This document shows positions 43,985-53,668 of a stretch of 64,000 bases of DNA, piece after piece; position 1 is the stretch's first letter; the number at the start of each line of letters is the position of its first letter. The notes under the pieces are model-generated. The model saw only the letters and a list, made by a program, of their open reading frames with translations. It was not told the origin of the DNA and did not search any database. The stretch is from JBHENC01 sp046262295 (GTDB taxonomy: Bacteria > Acidobacteriota > Blastocatellia > Pyrinomonadales > Pyrinomonadaceae), in NCBI GenBank assembly GCA_046262295.1, contig JBHENC010000009.1, positions 87,238 to 151,237 of the forward strand, read 5' to 3'. Position numbers and translations under genes: made by a program.

Positions 43985-44449
43985 ATGCGGACGCGATTTT
44001 TTATTACAAGCCTTCTCTTCATAGCGCTTTTCGTGAGCGCGTGGGGAAGTGTGCTTGCTGCGACGCTTTGCCCGCACATGGCGCAGGATCATTCCTGTTG
44101 CCACGCGATGATGAATCACGGCGATATGTCGAGTCAGGGGATGGGCGAGATGCAGATGGCAACGCCCGTTTCCCGACCGAACGCCGACAGAGATAACGCC
44201 GAAACGCTCGGCCAGCCCGCCGAAGAGTGCGCGCATTGCCTCGGTCATACGGGCTTGCCTTTAGCGCCCGCCGCCGCTTTCAGCGCATCAGTGCAGACCA
44301 AACGAAACACGAATGCCCTTGCGCCGCAGGCTGCGAATTCGCTGGTGACGCTCGTCGCTCCATTCACTGCAACCGTGACGGCCAAACAGAACGCTCCGCC
44401 CGTTGCTTCGTCTCCACGTTACGTTCTTCTCAGCGTCTTCCGCATCTAG
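43985..44449 (+). CDS. Exported Cys/His/Met-rich protein heading the metal island
   Basis: 154 residues from ATG 43985, where the signal peptide begins (MRTRFFITSLLFIALFVSAW). Potential copper ligands cluster in the mature part: CPHMAQDHSCCHAMMNHGDM, MGEMQMA and CAHCLGH. The rest is Ala/Pro/Thr-rich. A cluster of Met, His and Cys before an RND efflux operon suggests a periplasmic metal-binding or sensing role. No family recognised. TTGACA at 43888-43893 may belong to its promoter. Confidence 0.6.
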   Translation: MRTRFFITSLLFIALFVSAWGSVLAATLCPHMAQDHSCCHAMMNHGDMSSQGMGEMQMATPVSRPNADRDNAETLGQPAEECAHCLGHTGLPLAPAAAFSASVQTKRNTNALAPQAANSLVTLVAPFTATVTAKQNAPPVASSPRYVLLSVFRI

Positions 44450-44620
44450 CTTTCCCCGAACGCTTCGATTCTTTTCAGGATCGAGGGCGTCCATCCGCGT
44501 TTACCAATAGATCAATCTTTAACTGAATCGAGCGCAAGCGGCGAAGCTGTCCGTCTAGCTTTCTGTGGGACTTACCCGTTTTGTCTGCTCACCTGAAGCC
44601 TGCTTTTAAGGGGAGGGCTT

Positions 44621-45262
44621 ATGAATCGCTACGCGAAGACGAAGCGTACGGCTTTGACGATGTCGCTGGCGGCGCTCATGGCGCTGGCGCTATTGACGGC
44701 GAAGGCGTCGGCACACGGCGGCGAGGATCATGGGGAAAAACAAGCGCCGGTTGTTTCGACGGGCGCGGGCGTCATCACGCACGTCGCGCGGACAGGCGAT
44801 CTGGAAATTACCGTCAAGCATCCGCCGCTCGAACCTGACAAAGAAACGACGGCGCGCGTCTTTGCAACACGCTTCGCCACCAACGAACCAATCGGCAACG
44901 CGAAAATCGCCGTTACGCTCGCAAGCGATGGCAATGCTCTCGTCGAAGCGTTTGCTGCTGCTGCCGCGACGACGCCCGGTATGTACGAAGCGAAACTGCC
45001 CCCGTTGCCCAAAGGCGCGTACAAGCTAACTGCGCGTATAGAGCAGCAAGGAGAAAGCAGCACTGCCGAATATGGCGCGTTGCAAGTTGCGCCGCTTCCC
45101 GCTTCATCAACGGTCGGCAGTGCATCCGTTTGGGCGCGCAATCTCTTAATCGGTCTGGCCGCGCTCGTTTGTCTGGCTTTGATCGGCATAGTGATTTACC
45201 GCTTCACGCAAAAGTCGCCGCAGAATCAAGACCGCGCTAAAGGCCAACCGGCGACCGCATAG
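44621..45262 (+). CDS. Exported HGGEDHGE protein with C-terminal membrane anchor
   Basis: 213 residues. Signal peptide to about residue 31 (ALTMSLAALMALALLTAKASA), then the metal-ligand-like HGGEDHGEKQ, a beta-sandwich domain (EITVKHPPLEPDKETTARV, IAVTLASDGNALVE, YKLTARIEQQG) and a C-terminal helix (NLLIGLAALVCLALIGIVIY). The same HGGEDHGE motif and sandwich stand at the N terminus of the fusion protein encoded at 47496-49523, so the two are paralogous modules of this efflux system. The next start codon immediately follows this stop. Confidence 0.7.
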   Translation: MNRYAKTKRTALTMSLAALMALALLTAKASAHGGEDHGEKQAPVVSTGAGVITHVARTGDLEITVKHPPLEPDKETTARVFATRFATNEPIGNAKIAVTLASDGNALVEAFAAAAATTPGMYEAKLPPLPKGAYKLTARIEQQGESSTAEYGALQVAPLPASSTVGSASVWARNLLIGLAALVCLALIGIVIYRFTQKSPQNQDRAKGQPATA

Positions 45263-46861
45263 ATGAGGCATCGCATGGCGAATGAATCAATGAGGCTTTC
45301 ACACGCGCGCGGGCGATGCCGTTTGTTCAGGGCATTAAGCATCACGGCGCTGACGTTAATCGCGGCCTTTCCGGTAAGCGCACAAACGCCTAGCCCGCTG
45401 CCGTCTCCCGCTGCGCCCGCACGCAAAGAAACGGAGGCTTCCCGCGTCAATCAAACCGATGCAATCGCGCAACCGTCGCCCGCGACGCTCTCTTCTTCAC
45501 AATTCCTTGATCCGAACGGCATGACGAATGAGCGTTTAGTTGCCACCGGATTCGAGCGGCGCGCCGATCTGCTGGCGGCCAGACAGCGTTTGGCCGTCGC
45601 TGAAGGGCGCGCGATTTCCGCCGGACTCAGGCCGAACCCGACGCTTGAAACCGAATACGGCTCGGCGCGTTTTCTCGCCGGTTCAGCCGAAAGCCAACTC
45701 GATGTCGGCGTTTCGCAAGTTTTTGAAACTGCGGGCAAGCGGGGCAAGCGTGTTGAAGTGGCACGCACCGAACTCGCACAAGTGCGCGCCGAAGTGCAGG
45801 CGCTCGAACGACGGTTCGCGGCGGAAGTCCGCACCGCTTATGCGCGCGCCATCGCCGCCGGGCGGCAGCTCGATATTCTCGAACGCCTCATCGCCGCCAA
45901 CGAAGAACTCGTGCGGATTACGAATGCACGTTTGGGCGAAGGCGATGTTGCGCCCATCGAACTCAATCTCGTCCGTGTCGAAACGGATCGCCTACGCGCG
46001 CAGGTGATTCGCACACGCGCCGATTTGCAAGGCGAGATAATTTCCCTACGCGCACTCGTCGGCTTCGACACTGCCGAACCCCTGCGCCTCGCGCCGCTTT
46101 CGGATCGCCCGCCGCGCCTCGACATTCCCGTAACGGAATTGACGGAGATAGCCTTACGCGAGCGGCCTGATCTACGCGCCGCCCGTCTGGGTGAAGACTT
46201 GGGCGGCGCGCGTCTGCGTCTGGCGCGCGCGCAGGCGACGCCGAATCTCACAGGCTCCGTGCGCTATTCGCGCGAACGGCGCATCACCGATCTGCCGCCC
46301 GCGCTCGGCACAAGTCCAGTTGACCAGACGGATAACATATTGCGCTTCGGCGTTGCCGTAGAGCTTCCCGTCTTTAATAAAAATCAGGGAGAGATTGCCG
46401 CTGCTATTGGCGAACGCGAGCAGTCCGCGCGCCAGCGCGAATTTTTAGAGGCAACAATCAAACGCGACGTGGCGCTCGCGTATAGTCGCTACCGTGCGGC
46501 GGCGGAAGCTCTGGTGCTTTACACGACGCAGATCGTGCCGCGTTCCGAAGAGAATTTAAGAAGCATTCGCGCTGCTTACAATCTTGGAGAATTTTCCATC
46601 TTCGATGTCGTCAACGAACAGCGCCGCTTAATCGAAAGCCAGACCGGATACAACGAGGCTCTGCGAGATTACTACGGCGCGCTCGCCGAACTGGAAAGCG
46701 CAATTGGCACGATTATTCCGGCCAGCGGTTTTGCTCCGTCGCCCGTCTCCGCTCTACCCCGTTTCGACGAAATAAAAGCCCGTGCGTTTTTGAATCCGGC
46801 GACCCGGACACAATCGCAACCCGCGCGGCTGTTTTCAGTTAAAGAATCCAAACCCAACTAA
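45263..46861 (+). CDS. TolC-type outer-membrane factor of metal efflux (CusC/CzcC-like)
   Basis: 532 residues starting on the base after the previous stop. Signal peptide ITALTLIAAFPVSAQ, a proline-rich linker, then two outer-membrane efflux repeats (LAARQRLAVAEGRAISAGLRPNPTLETEYG; here LAVAEGRAISAGLRPNP, and RAAYNLGEFSIFDVVNEQRR). It should form the trimeric beta-barrel/alpha-tunnel that expels metal to the outside, working with the fusion protein and RND pump encoded downstream. Confidence 0.88.
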   Translation: MRHRMANESMRLSHARGRCRLFRALSITALTLIAAFPVSAQTPSPLPSPAAPARKETEASRVNQTDAIAQPSPATLSSSQFLDPNGMTNERLVATGFERRADLLAARQRLAVAEGRAISAGLRPNPTLETEYGSARFLAGSAESQLDVGVSQVFETAGKRGKRVEVARTELAQVRAEVQALERRFAAEVRTAYARAIAAGRQLDILERLIAANEELVRITNARLGEGDVAPIELNLVRVETDRLRAQVIRTRADLQGEIISLRALVGFDTAEPLRLAPLSDRPPRLDIPVTELTEIALRERPDLRAARLGEDLGGARLRLARAQATPNLTGSVRYSRERRITDLPPALGTSPVDQTDNILRFGVAVELPVFNKNQGEIAAAIGEREQSARQREFLEATIKRDVALAYSRYRAAAEALVLYTTQIVPRSEENLRSIRAAYNLGEFSIFDVVNEQRRLIESQTGYNEALRDYYGALAELESAIGTIIPASGFAPSPVSALPRFDEIKARAFLNPATRTQSQPARLFSVKESKPN

Positions 46862-46873
46862 AAGGAAAAGCAA

Positions 46874-47494
46874 ATGAAGAGAACACTAGTCATCGCTCTC
46901 GCCGTCTTGCTCGCCGCTTTCGCCGCCGCGTGCGCGAAATCGGAAGAAACGAGCGCCCCGAACACGAACGCCACCAACGTCGCACCGTCAACGAGCAGCG
47001 CAAGCGCAACACCGAACACGTCTGCCGCAACCGGTGAAGACGTTCCCGCCTCCGTCCGCGCAGCCTTTTCAGATGCGCAGTCGGTTACCAAGCAACATAA
47101 AGACCTCACGCCCGCGCAAATCGCCGCCATCGAAAAAGCGACGAACAGCAAAGTGCCCGACACGGATCATCATTCTTACTTAGCCTTCAGCACAACGGGC
47201 GGCGCGCGCAAGCAGACCGGCGCAGCCACTATTGTCGAAGCAAACGGTAAACCGTTGGTCGTCGTCTACGAGAGCCGCGACGGGCTGCCGTCTATCAAGG
47301 AAGTGCGCGGCGAAGGTGTGCCGCAAACTTTCCTCGATCAATTCAAGGGCAAAGGGCACGACGATAAGTTTCAGGTCGGTCAGGATTTGAAAACGCAGGG
47401 CGCGGACGACGCCACCGCGAAGGCCGTCGCCTCCGCTATCCGCGTTGACATCACGACGATGCAAACTCTCTATGGCTCCGCACACGCACACTAA
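46874..47494 (+). CDS. Lipoprotein of unknown function in the metal operon
   Basis: 206 residues. Lipoprotein signal with lipobox LAAFAAAC (Cys about 20), then a Thr/Ser/Asn-rich linker and a globular domain (IAAIEKATNSKVPD, TIVEANGKPLVVVYESRDGLP, AKAVASAIRVDITTMQ). The strand pattern near GKPLVVVYE loosely resembles FMN-binding (RnfG-like) domains, but no flavinylation motif is clear. It lies between the outer-membrane factor and the fusion protein genes and should be a periplasm-facing part of that system. Confidence 0.6.
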   Translation: MKRTLVIALAVLLAAFAAACAKSEETSAPNTNATNVAPSTSSASATPNTSAATGEDVPASVRAAFSDAQSVTKQHKDLTPAQIAAIEKATNSKVPDTDHHSYLAFSTTGGARKQTGAATIVEANGKPLVVVYESRDGLPSIKEVRGEGVPQTFLDQFKGKGHDDKFQVGQDLKTQGADDATAKAVASAIRVDITTMQTLYGSAHAH

Positions 47495-47495
47495 T

Positions 47496-49523
47496 ATGCC
47501 GACACGGAAAGAAGCGTTTACAGTTCGACTAAAAGGGCGAAAGCTTACGGGCGTGCCGGTTCGACGCTGCGCGCCCGTGATGATGCTGCTCGCCGCCTTG
47601 TTCATCTTCTTCGCGGCGTTTATAGCAGCTTCCACGTTGCGCTCTGCCGCCGCGCACGGGGGCGAAGATCACGGCGAACAGAAGCCGCAAACGGGAGCGG
47701 GCACGTCTATTGCGGCCAGTGCGATTCGCACTGCCGAGCGCAACGTGCCAACGCCGGACGGACAATTCAAAGTCCGGCTGCGGCAGTCTCCGCCAGACCC
47801 GCGCGCGGGCGAGCGCGTGCAGTTCGCCGCAGATTTCTCGGAACAGGTCGAAGGCGGCTTCGGCGGCGGCGGCACACTGCCGCTCGAAGGCGCGAAGGTC
47901 ACGTTGCGTGTAACATCTGCCGCCGGAAAATCCATCGCGGCGAATCTCGCGGCGAAAGCTGAAGCACCCGGCTCTTACAAAGTTCAGTACGCCTTCGATG
48001 ATGGCGGCGAATACAAAATCATCTTTGACGCGCAGACAAGCGATAACCGCCGCTTCAGTGCGGACTTTCCCGTGAGCCTCACGGCAGCTCCCGTCAACTG
48101 GTTTTTCTGGCTCGGACTCGCCGCGCTCGCGCTCGTCGCGGCAGGCGCGATCTTCGGTTACTACAACTCATGGCAGCGCGAGGGCGCGAACATTCAGACG
48201 GCTGCGCATAGGACGCTGCCCGTTGCCGCAGGCGCGTTGCTTTTCTTCGCGGTGGGAACACTCGTGCTCGCTTATTTCTCGCCGCCGCGCGAACGCAGAG
48301 CCATCGCAGAGCTTCCGCCCGGCGGCAGTGAGACGCAAACGGCGGGCGCGGGCATTGCGACGGGCGATCCCGCGCTCGGCGGTTCGGGCGCGACGGTTAC
48401 CATCTCGAAAGAATCGCAACTGCTTTTCGGCATTCGCACCGCGCCCGTCGAACAGCGTCGAATCATCAGCGGTCTGAAAGTAACGGGACTCGTTCGCGCG
48501 CGTCCCGACGCACAGTCGGTCGTCTCGCCGCCGGTATCAGGCCGCGTCTTCCTCAATCGCGGAATCACCATCGGGACAGCCGTCTCGCGCGGGCAACAGC
48601 TCGGCACGATCGAGCAAATCTTAGGCGCGCCGGAACAGGCCACACTCGAAGGGCAACGCATCGGTTTGCGCACGGCGGCGCTCGAACAGCAGGCGAAGCA
48701 GGCGGAACAAAACGCCCTCGCGCAGCAAGCCCGCACGCGCCTCACGCAGGCGCGTCGAGAACTTCAACGCGCGACGAATTTGTTAGCGGTCGGCGCGGCT
48801 TCCGGAAAGCGTGTCGAAGAAGCGCAAACCGCCGTCAAACTCGCCGAGCAGGAAGTTACAGGAGCAGAGCAGCAGGCGCGCGTTGCGGCGCAACAAGCGA
48901 CACTCGCGCGCGCGTCCGTCAAGCGTGTTGATCCGGTGCGCACGTTTCCTTTGCTTGCGCCCGTTACGGGCGTTGTCAGCGAATTAAAGGTTACTACCGG
49001 ACAACAGACGGAAGCGGGCGCAGAACTTTTGAACATCGTTAATCTATCAAACGTCTTTCTTGAAGCGCGCGTGTTTGAGAAAGACTTGGCGATTGTGCGC
49101 GATTCAAGACGCGCGAGTTATACGGCGGCGGGAAGCTCTAACGAAATCTACAAAATCGGCGAGGGCGGTGACGGGCGGCTCGTGACCATCGGCCAGACGG
49201 TTGATCCGCAGACGCGCACCGTGCCTGTGATTTACGAAGTGCCGAATCCACTGAACCGCCTGCGCGACGGAATGTTTATCGAAATCACCGTTGACACGAC
49301 GGGCGGCGTGTCCGTCCTGAGCATTCCGAAGCAATCGGTCATTACCGAACAGGGACGCACCTTCGCGTATGTCTTTGCGGGCGGCGAGCGGTTCGAGAAG
49401 CGTGCCATCGTTTTAGGTTCGGAGGGACAGGATTTTTACGAAGTCAAATCCGGCGTTCAAGCGGATGAGCGCGTCGTCACCGAAGGCATTTATCAACTGC
49501 GCTCGACGCCGACCGGAACATAA
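47496..49523 (+). CDS. RND membrane-fusion protein with extra N-terminal metal-type domain
   Basis: 675 residues from ATG 47496, one base after the preceding stop. Unusual order: transmembrane helix (~29-47), HGGEDHGEQ (~54), beta-sandwich (~75-195), two more helices (~203-225 and ~240-262), then the standard CusB/CzcB adaptor: barrel-sandwich half-motifs (VVSPPVSGRVFLNRGITIG, TFPLLAPVTGVVSELK), a long coiled-coil hairpin, the beta-barrel (TIGQTVDPQTRTVPVIYE) and membrane-proximal domain. Normal fusion proteins are 350-420 residues. It links the RND pump to the outer-membrane factor. Confidence 0.87.
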   Translation: MPTRKEAFTVRLKGRKLTGVPVRRCAPVMMLLAALFIFFAAFIAASTLRSAAAHGGEDHGEQKPQTGAGTSIAASAIRTAERNVPTPDGQFKVRLRQSPPDPRAGERVQFAADFSEQVEGGFGGGGTLPLEGAKVTLRVTSAAGKSIAANLAAKAEAPGSYKVQYAFDDGGEYKIIFDAQTSDNRRFSADFPVSLTAAPVNWFFWLGLAALALVAAGAIFGYYNSWQREGANIQTAAHRTLPVAAGALLFFAVGTLVLAYFSPPRERRAIAELPPGGSETQTAGAGIATGDPALGGSGATVTISKESQLLFGIRTAPVEQRRIISGLKVTGLVRARPDAQSVVSPPVSGRVFLNRGITIGTAVSRGQQLGTIEQILGAPEQATLEGQRIGLRTAALEQQAKQAEQNALAQQARTRLTQARRELQRATNLLAVGAASGKRVEEAQTAVKLAEQEVTGAEQQARVAAQQATLARASVKRVDPVRTFPLLAPVTGVVSELKVTTGQQTEAGAELLNIVNLSNVFLEARVFEKDLAIVRDSRRASYTAAGSSNEIYKIGEGGDGRLVTIGQTVDPQTRTVPVIYEVPNPLNRLRDGMFIEITVDTTGGVSVLSIPKQSVITEQGRTFAYVFAGGERFEKRAIVLGSEGQDFYEVKSGVQADERVVTEGIYQLRSTPTGT

Positions 49524-49559
49524 TCAACCGGAAATAATTTCATTGAAGGAGAACACCAA

Positions 49560-50246
49560 GTGAAAAAACATTTTATGAAGCACCGGATTTCGTTCGTCGT
49601 GTTGGCGTTAGCGATTGCCGTCGGCGTAAGCGCGTGCGATTCTTCAGTCAGGACGACGAACACGGCGGCCAATACTTCATCCGCCACCACCGCATCGCCG
49701 TCGCCCGCCGCCTCGATGGGCGAAATGAGCGGTATGTCGCATGACAGCATGATGAAAAGCTCGCCCGATGCGGCGAGCGCGCCCTACGATTTGCAGTTCT
49801 TAGACACCATGAGCGAGCATCATCAGGCCGCGATAGACATGGCGAAGCCCGCCGAAAACAAAGCGCAGCATATGGAATTGAAATCGCTTGCCAAGAATAT
49901 CGTTGCCGATCAGCAGAAAGAGATCGCGCAGATGAAGAGTTGGCGCGATGCGTGGTTCGCGGGCAAACCCGTAGCGATGAATATGGAAATGAGCGGCATG
50001 ATGGATTCGATGAAGGGCATGGACATGGGGAAATTGAACGCCGCCACCGGCAACGATTTCGACTTGATGTTTATAGACATGATGACGCCGCACCACGCCG
50101 GAGCCGTCACGATGGCGCAGGAAGCTTTGACGAAAGCGCAGCATCCCGAAATCAAAAAGCTCGCGCAAGGGATCATTGACGCGCAAAAGAAAGAGATCGC
50201 GCAGATGAATGATTGGAAAAAGGCTTGGACAAACACGCAGAAGTAG
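49560..50246 (+). CDS. DUF305 exported protein
   Basis: 228 residues. GTG start at 49560 with GAAGGAG upstream. Lipoprotein-like signal (VVLALAIAVGVSACDSS, Cys about 22), a Ser/Thr/Ala linker with Met clusters (MGEMSGMSHDSMM), then two DUF305 repeats, each with FLDTMSEHHQAAIDMA or FIDMMTPHHAGAVTMA and ending in EIAQMxxW. The His-His and Met residues suggest copper binding. DUF305 proteins are common next to copper-efflux genes. Confidence 0.85.
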   Translation: MKKHFMKHRISFVVLALAIAVGVSACDSSVRTTNTAANTSSATTASPSPAASMGEMSGMSHDSMMKSSPDAASAPYDLQFLDTMSEHHQAAIDMAKPAENKAQHMELKSLAKNIVADQQKEIAQMKSWRDAWFAGKPVAMNMEMSGMMDSMKGMDMGKLNAATGNDFDLMFIDMMTPHHAGAVTMAQEALTKAQHPEIKKLAQGIIDAQKKEIAQMNDWKKAWTNTQK

Positions 50247-50256
50247 CAATTAACAT

Positions 50257-50303
50257 CGCACGCAAAATTTACGCGCGATAATCGAACGTAAATTTTGCGT
50301 GCG
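50257..50303 (+). other. 17-bp perfect inverted repeat before the RND pump gene
   Basis: cgcacgcaaaatttacg (50257-50273) is exactly complementary to 50287-50303, with a 13-nt loop. It lies between the DUF305 stop and the pump start (26 bp before ATG 50329). No T tract follows, so an mRNA-stability or processing element, or an operator, is more likely than a terminator. Confidence 0.65.
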
Positions 50304-50328
50304 CGAAAGTTTCAAGGGCGAAAGTTGT

Positions 50329-53300
50329 ATGTTGAACGCCATTATTCGTTGGTCGCTTCAGAACCGGCTGCTGGTGGTCGCTATCGCGGCGCTGCTGCTG
50401 GCGTGGGGCAGTTACGTCGCTTTCAATCTGCCGGTTGATGTGTTCCCGGATTTGAATAAGCCGACGGTGACGATTCTGACGGAAGCGGGCGGCCTCGCTC
50501 CCGAAGAAGTCGAGACGCTCGTTTCGTTTCCCATAGAAACTTTGATGAACGGTGCGCCGGGCGTCACGAGCGTCCGCTCGCAATCGGGCATCGGCTTATC
50601 CGTCGTGTATGTCGAGTTCGATTGGAACACGGACATCTACGTTGACCGGCAACTCGTCTCCGAAAAACTCAATCTTGCGCGCGAGCAATTGCCGGAAGGC
50701 GTGCAGCCTTCGATGGGGCCGATCTCTTCGATCATGGGCGAGATAATGCTGGTCTCCGTGCGCTCTAAAACCGGCGCGACGAATCCGCTCGACGTGCGAA
50801 GCCTCGCGGATTGGACTGTCCGCCCGCGCCTGATGACGATTCCGGGCGTCGCACAGGTGATCAACATCGGCGGCGGCGTCAAGCAATATCAGGCGCTCGT
50901 CTCGCCCGACAAACTCAAACAGTTCGGTATCACGATTGAGGATGTGGCGAAGGCGTTGGAGAAATCGAACGTCAACACGACGGGTGGTTTTGTTGACGCG
51001 CAATCGCAGGAATATCTGATACGCAATCTCGCGCGCTTTTATTCACTAGATGAACTCAAAAACACGGTCGTCGCTTATCGCAGCAACACGCCGATCAAAC
51101 TCGGCGATGTGGCGAACGTGGAATTCGGCGCGAAGGTCAAGCGTGGCGATGCGGGCGCGGACGGGCAGCCCGCCGTCATCATGTCCATACAGAAACAGCC
51201 CGGCGCTTCGACGATTGAACTGACGAAGAAAATTGACGAAGCGATTAAAGAATTACAGGCGACGATGCCCGCCGACGTTGAGATCAATCCCAATCTGTTT
51301 CGTCAGGCCAGCTTCATCAACGCAGCCATCACGAATGTCATCGAAGCTCTACGCGACGGCGCGATTCTCGTCGTCATCGTGCTCTTTCTTTTTCTCTTGA
51401 ATTTGCGCACGACGGCAATTACGCTGACGGCGATTCCGCTTTCGTTCATCATCACGTTCCTTATCTTCAAAGCTTTCGGTGTGACGATCAACACGATGAC
51501 GCTGGGCGGCCTTGCGGTCGCCATCGGCGAACTCGTTGACGATTCGATTGTTGACATCGAAAACATCTTTCGGCGCCTGCGCGAGAACCGCTTGCTCGAA
51601 CATCCCAAGCCTGCGCTGCAAGTGATTTACCACGCCTCGCTCGAAATTCGCTCCAGCATCGTTTACGCGACATTCATCGTCGCCCTTGTCTTTCTTCCGC
51701 TCTTTGCTTTGACGGGCATCGAAGGACGCCTGCTCGCGCCGCTCGGCCTCGCTTACATCACTTCCTTGATCGCGTCGCTCGTCGTGAGCTTGACGGTCAC
51801 GCCCGTCCTGGCCGCGCTGTTGCTTCCGCAAATGAAAGCGTTGAAGCACGAAGAGAAGGACAGCTTTTTCGTGCGCTTCCTGAAGAAATGGGACGAGCGT
51901 TTGCTGCGCCACACGTTGCCGCATCCGTTTCTTGTCATGGGAAGCGCGGCGCTCTTGTTTCTCGCGGCACTCGCAACGCTGCCTTTCGTCGGCACGGCGT
52001 TTTTGCCCGGCTTCAATGAAGGCACGTTGACGATCAACTTGCTGGCCGAACCGGGCACGAGTCTTCAGGAAAGCAGCCGCATCGGTCAGATTGCGGAGAA
52101 GCTGTTGCTCGCCGTGCCGGAAGTTAAATCAACGGGGCGGCGCACCGGACGCGCGGAGATGGACGAGCACGCCGAAGGTGTTCACTATACGGAAATTGAC
52201 GTTGACCTGAAGGAAAGCGACCGCTCGCGCGAAGAGATTCTGCATGATGTGCGCGACGGGCTTGCCGTCATTCCCGGCATCAACGTCAACGTCGGCCAAC
52301 CCATCTCACATCGCATAGACCACCTGCAATCCGGCGTGCGTGCGCAAATCGCTGTCAAACTTTTCGGCGACGATTTAGGGACATTGCGCGCGAAGGCCGA
52401 AGAGATCAGAAACGTGATGAGCACCGTCGCGGGCGCAACCGACGTGCAGATTGAAAAGCAGGTGCTGATTCCGCAGATTCGTTTTAATGTTAATCGCAAC
52501 GCCGCCGCGCAGTACGGTTTGCAACCCGGCGAAGTCGCGCAAACTTTAGAGACAGCCTTGAACGGCAAGAAAGTTTCCGAAGCCATCGAAGGCCAACGCC
52601 GCTACGATGTGGTTGTGCGTTTCGACGATGCTTCGCGCGGCAATCTGGATGCGCTGCGTAACGTGACGATTGACACGCCGCAGGGAACGCAACTGCCCGT
52701 CGCCGCCGTCGCCGACATCGAAAGACTACCCGGCCCCAATCAAGTGCTGCGCGAAAACACACAGCGGCGCATCGTCATCTCCGCGAACACGGCCGCGCGC
52801 GATCTAGGCTCCATCGTGCAGGACATACAGGGGCGCGTCAAAGCGCAGGTGCAGTTACCGGAAGGCTACTTTATAGAGTATGGCGGGCAGTTCGAGGCGC
52901 AGAAGGAAGCGACCAAGCGGCTGTCTATTTTAACCGGCTTCTCTTTAATTGCGATTTTCTTTTTGCTCTTGAAGGCGCTCGGCGATTGGCATTCAGCCGC
53001 GCAGGTGATGATTAATATTCCGCTCGCGTTGATCGGCGCAATCTTCGCGTTGCTCTTAACGGGCGGCGTTTTCTCCGTCGCCACGCTCGTCGGCTTTATC
53101 TCGCTCGTCGGCATCACCAGTCGCAACGGCATCATGATGATCTCTCATTATTTGCATCTGATGCGCGAAGAAGGCGAAGAATTCGGCGAGCAGATGATAA
53201 TTCGCGGGTCGCTCGAAAGGCTCGTGCCGGTGCTGATGACGGCGCTCACGGCGGGACTATCTTTGATTCCGCTCGCGCTCGCTTCCGGGCAGCCCGGCAA

Positions 53301-53559
53301 AGAAATCCTGCACCCGCTCGCCGTCGTCGTGCTCGGCGGCATACTGACTTCGACGCTGCTCGATCAAATCGTGACGCCCGCTGTCTTCCTAAGGTTCGGT
53401 AAACACAGCGCCGCCCGCATTGCGAGAGAGCGAGAAGGGCGCGCCGCTGCCGACGGCAAAGACGTGTTCGGCGAAGACAATCTCGATGATGAACGCTACC
53501 GCGAAAAAGACGTGCCGCCGTTTTCAGAGAAGTTGCCGGAGTCCGTCACCGCAGATTGA
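50329..53559 (+). CDS. Heavy-metal efflux RND pump (CusA/CzcA family)
   Basis: I start at ATG 50329 (AAGGG upstream). 1076 residues, the usual HME-RND size, with twelve predicted helices and two large periplasmic loops. The TM4 motif reads GELVDDSIVDIENIFRRL, which carries the acidic proton-relay residues but differs from both the CzcA (DFGIIVDGAVV) and CusA (GAMVDAAIV) forms, so the metal is uncertain; neighbours favour copper or silver. It exports cations with the fusion protein and outer-membrane factor encoded upstream. The C-terminal ~45 residues are hydrophilic and charged. Confidence 0.93.
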   Translation: MLNAIIRWSLQNRLLVVAIAALLLAWGSYVAFNLPVDVFPDLNKPTVTILTEAGGLAPEEVETLVSFPIETLMNGAPGVTSVRSQSGIGLSVVYVEFDWNTDIYVDRQLVSEKLNLAREQLPEGVQPSMGPISSIMGEIMLVSVRSKTGATNPLDVRSLADWTVRPRLMTIPGVAQVINIGGGVKQYQALVSPDKLKQFGITIEDVAKALEKSNVNTTGGFVDAQSQEYLIRNLARFYSLDELKNTVVAYRSNTPIKLGDVANVEFGAKVKRGDAGADGQPAVIMSIQKQPGASTIELTKKIDEAIKELQATMPADVEINPNLFRQASFINAAITNVIEALRDGAILVVIVLFLFLLNLRTTAITLTAIPLSFIITFLIFKAFGVTINTMTLGGLAVAIGELVDDSIVDIENIFRRLRENRLLEHPKPALQVIYHASLEIRSSIVYATFIVALVFLPLFALTGIEGRLLAPLGLAYITSLIASLVVSLTVTPVLAALLLPQMKALKHEEKDSFFVRFLKKWDERLLRHTLPHPFLVMGSAALLFLAALATLPFVGTAFLPGFNEGTLTINLLAEPGTSLQESSRIGQIAEKLLLAVPEVKSTGRRTGRAEMDEHAEGVHYTEIDVDLKESDRSREEILHDVRDGLAVIPGINVNVGQPISHRIDHLQSGVRAQIAVKLFGDDLGTLRAKAEEIRNVMSTVAGATDVQIEKQVLIPQIRFNVNRNAAAQYGLQPGEVAQTLETALNGKKVSEAIEGQRRYDVVVRFDDASRGNLDALRNVTIDTPQGTQLPVAAVADIERLPGPNQVLRENTQRRIVISANTAARDLGSIVQDIQGRVKAQVQLPEGYFIEYGGQFEAQKEATKRLSILTGFSLIAIFFLLLKALGDWHSAAQVMINIPLALIGAIFALLLTGGVFSVATLVGFISLVGITSRNGIMMISHYLHLMREEGEEFGEQMIIRGSLERLVPVLMTALTAGLSLIPLALASGQPGKEILHPLAVVVLGGILTSTLLDQIVTPAVFLRFGKHSAARIAREREGRAAADGKDVFGEDNLDDERYREKDVPPFSEKLPESVTAD

Positions 53560-53668
53560 TTCAGTTGAACACGCTACGAAAAATCAATCCGCCGGGAAGC
53601 CGCTTGCCATGCCATCGCGGGCTGCTTCTCTCAATCGCACCGTCAAATCTTTGAATGGAGAAACCATC

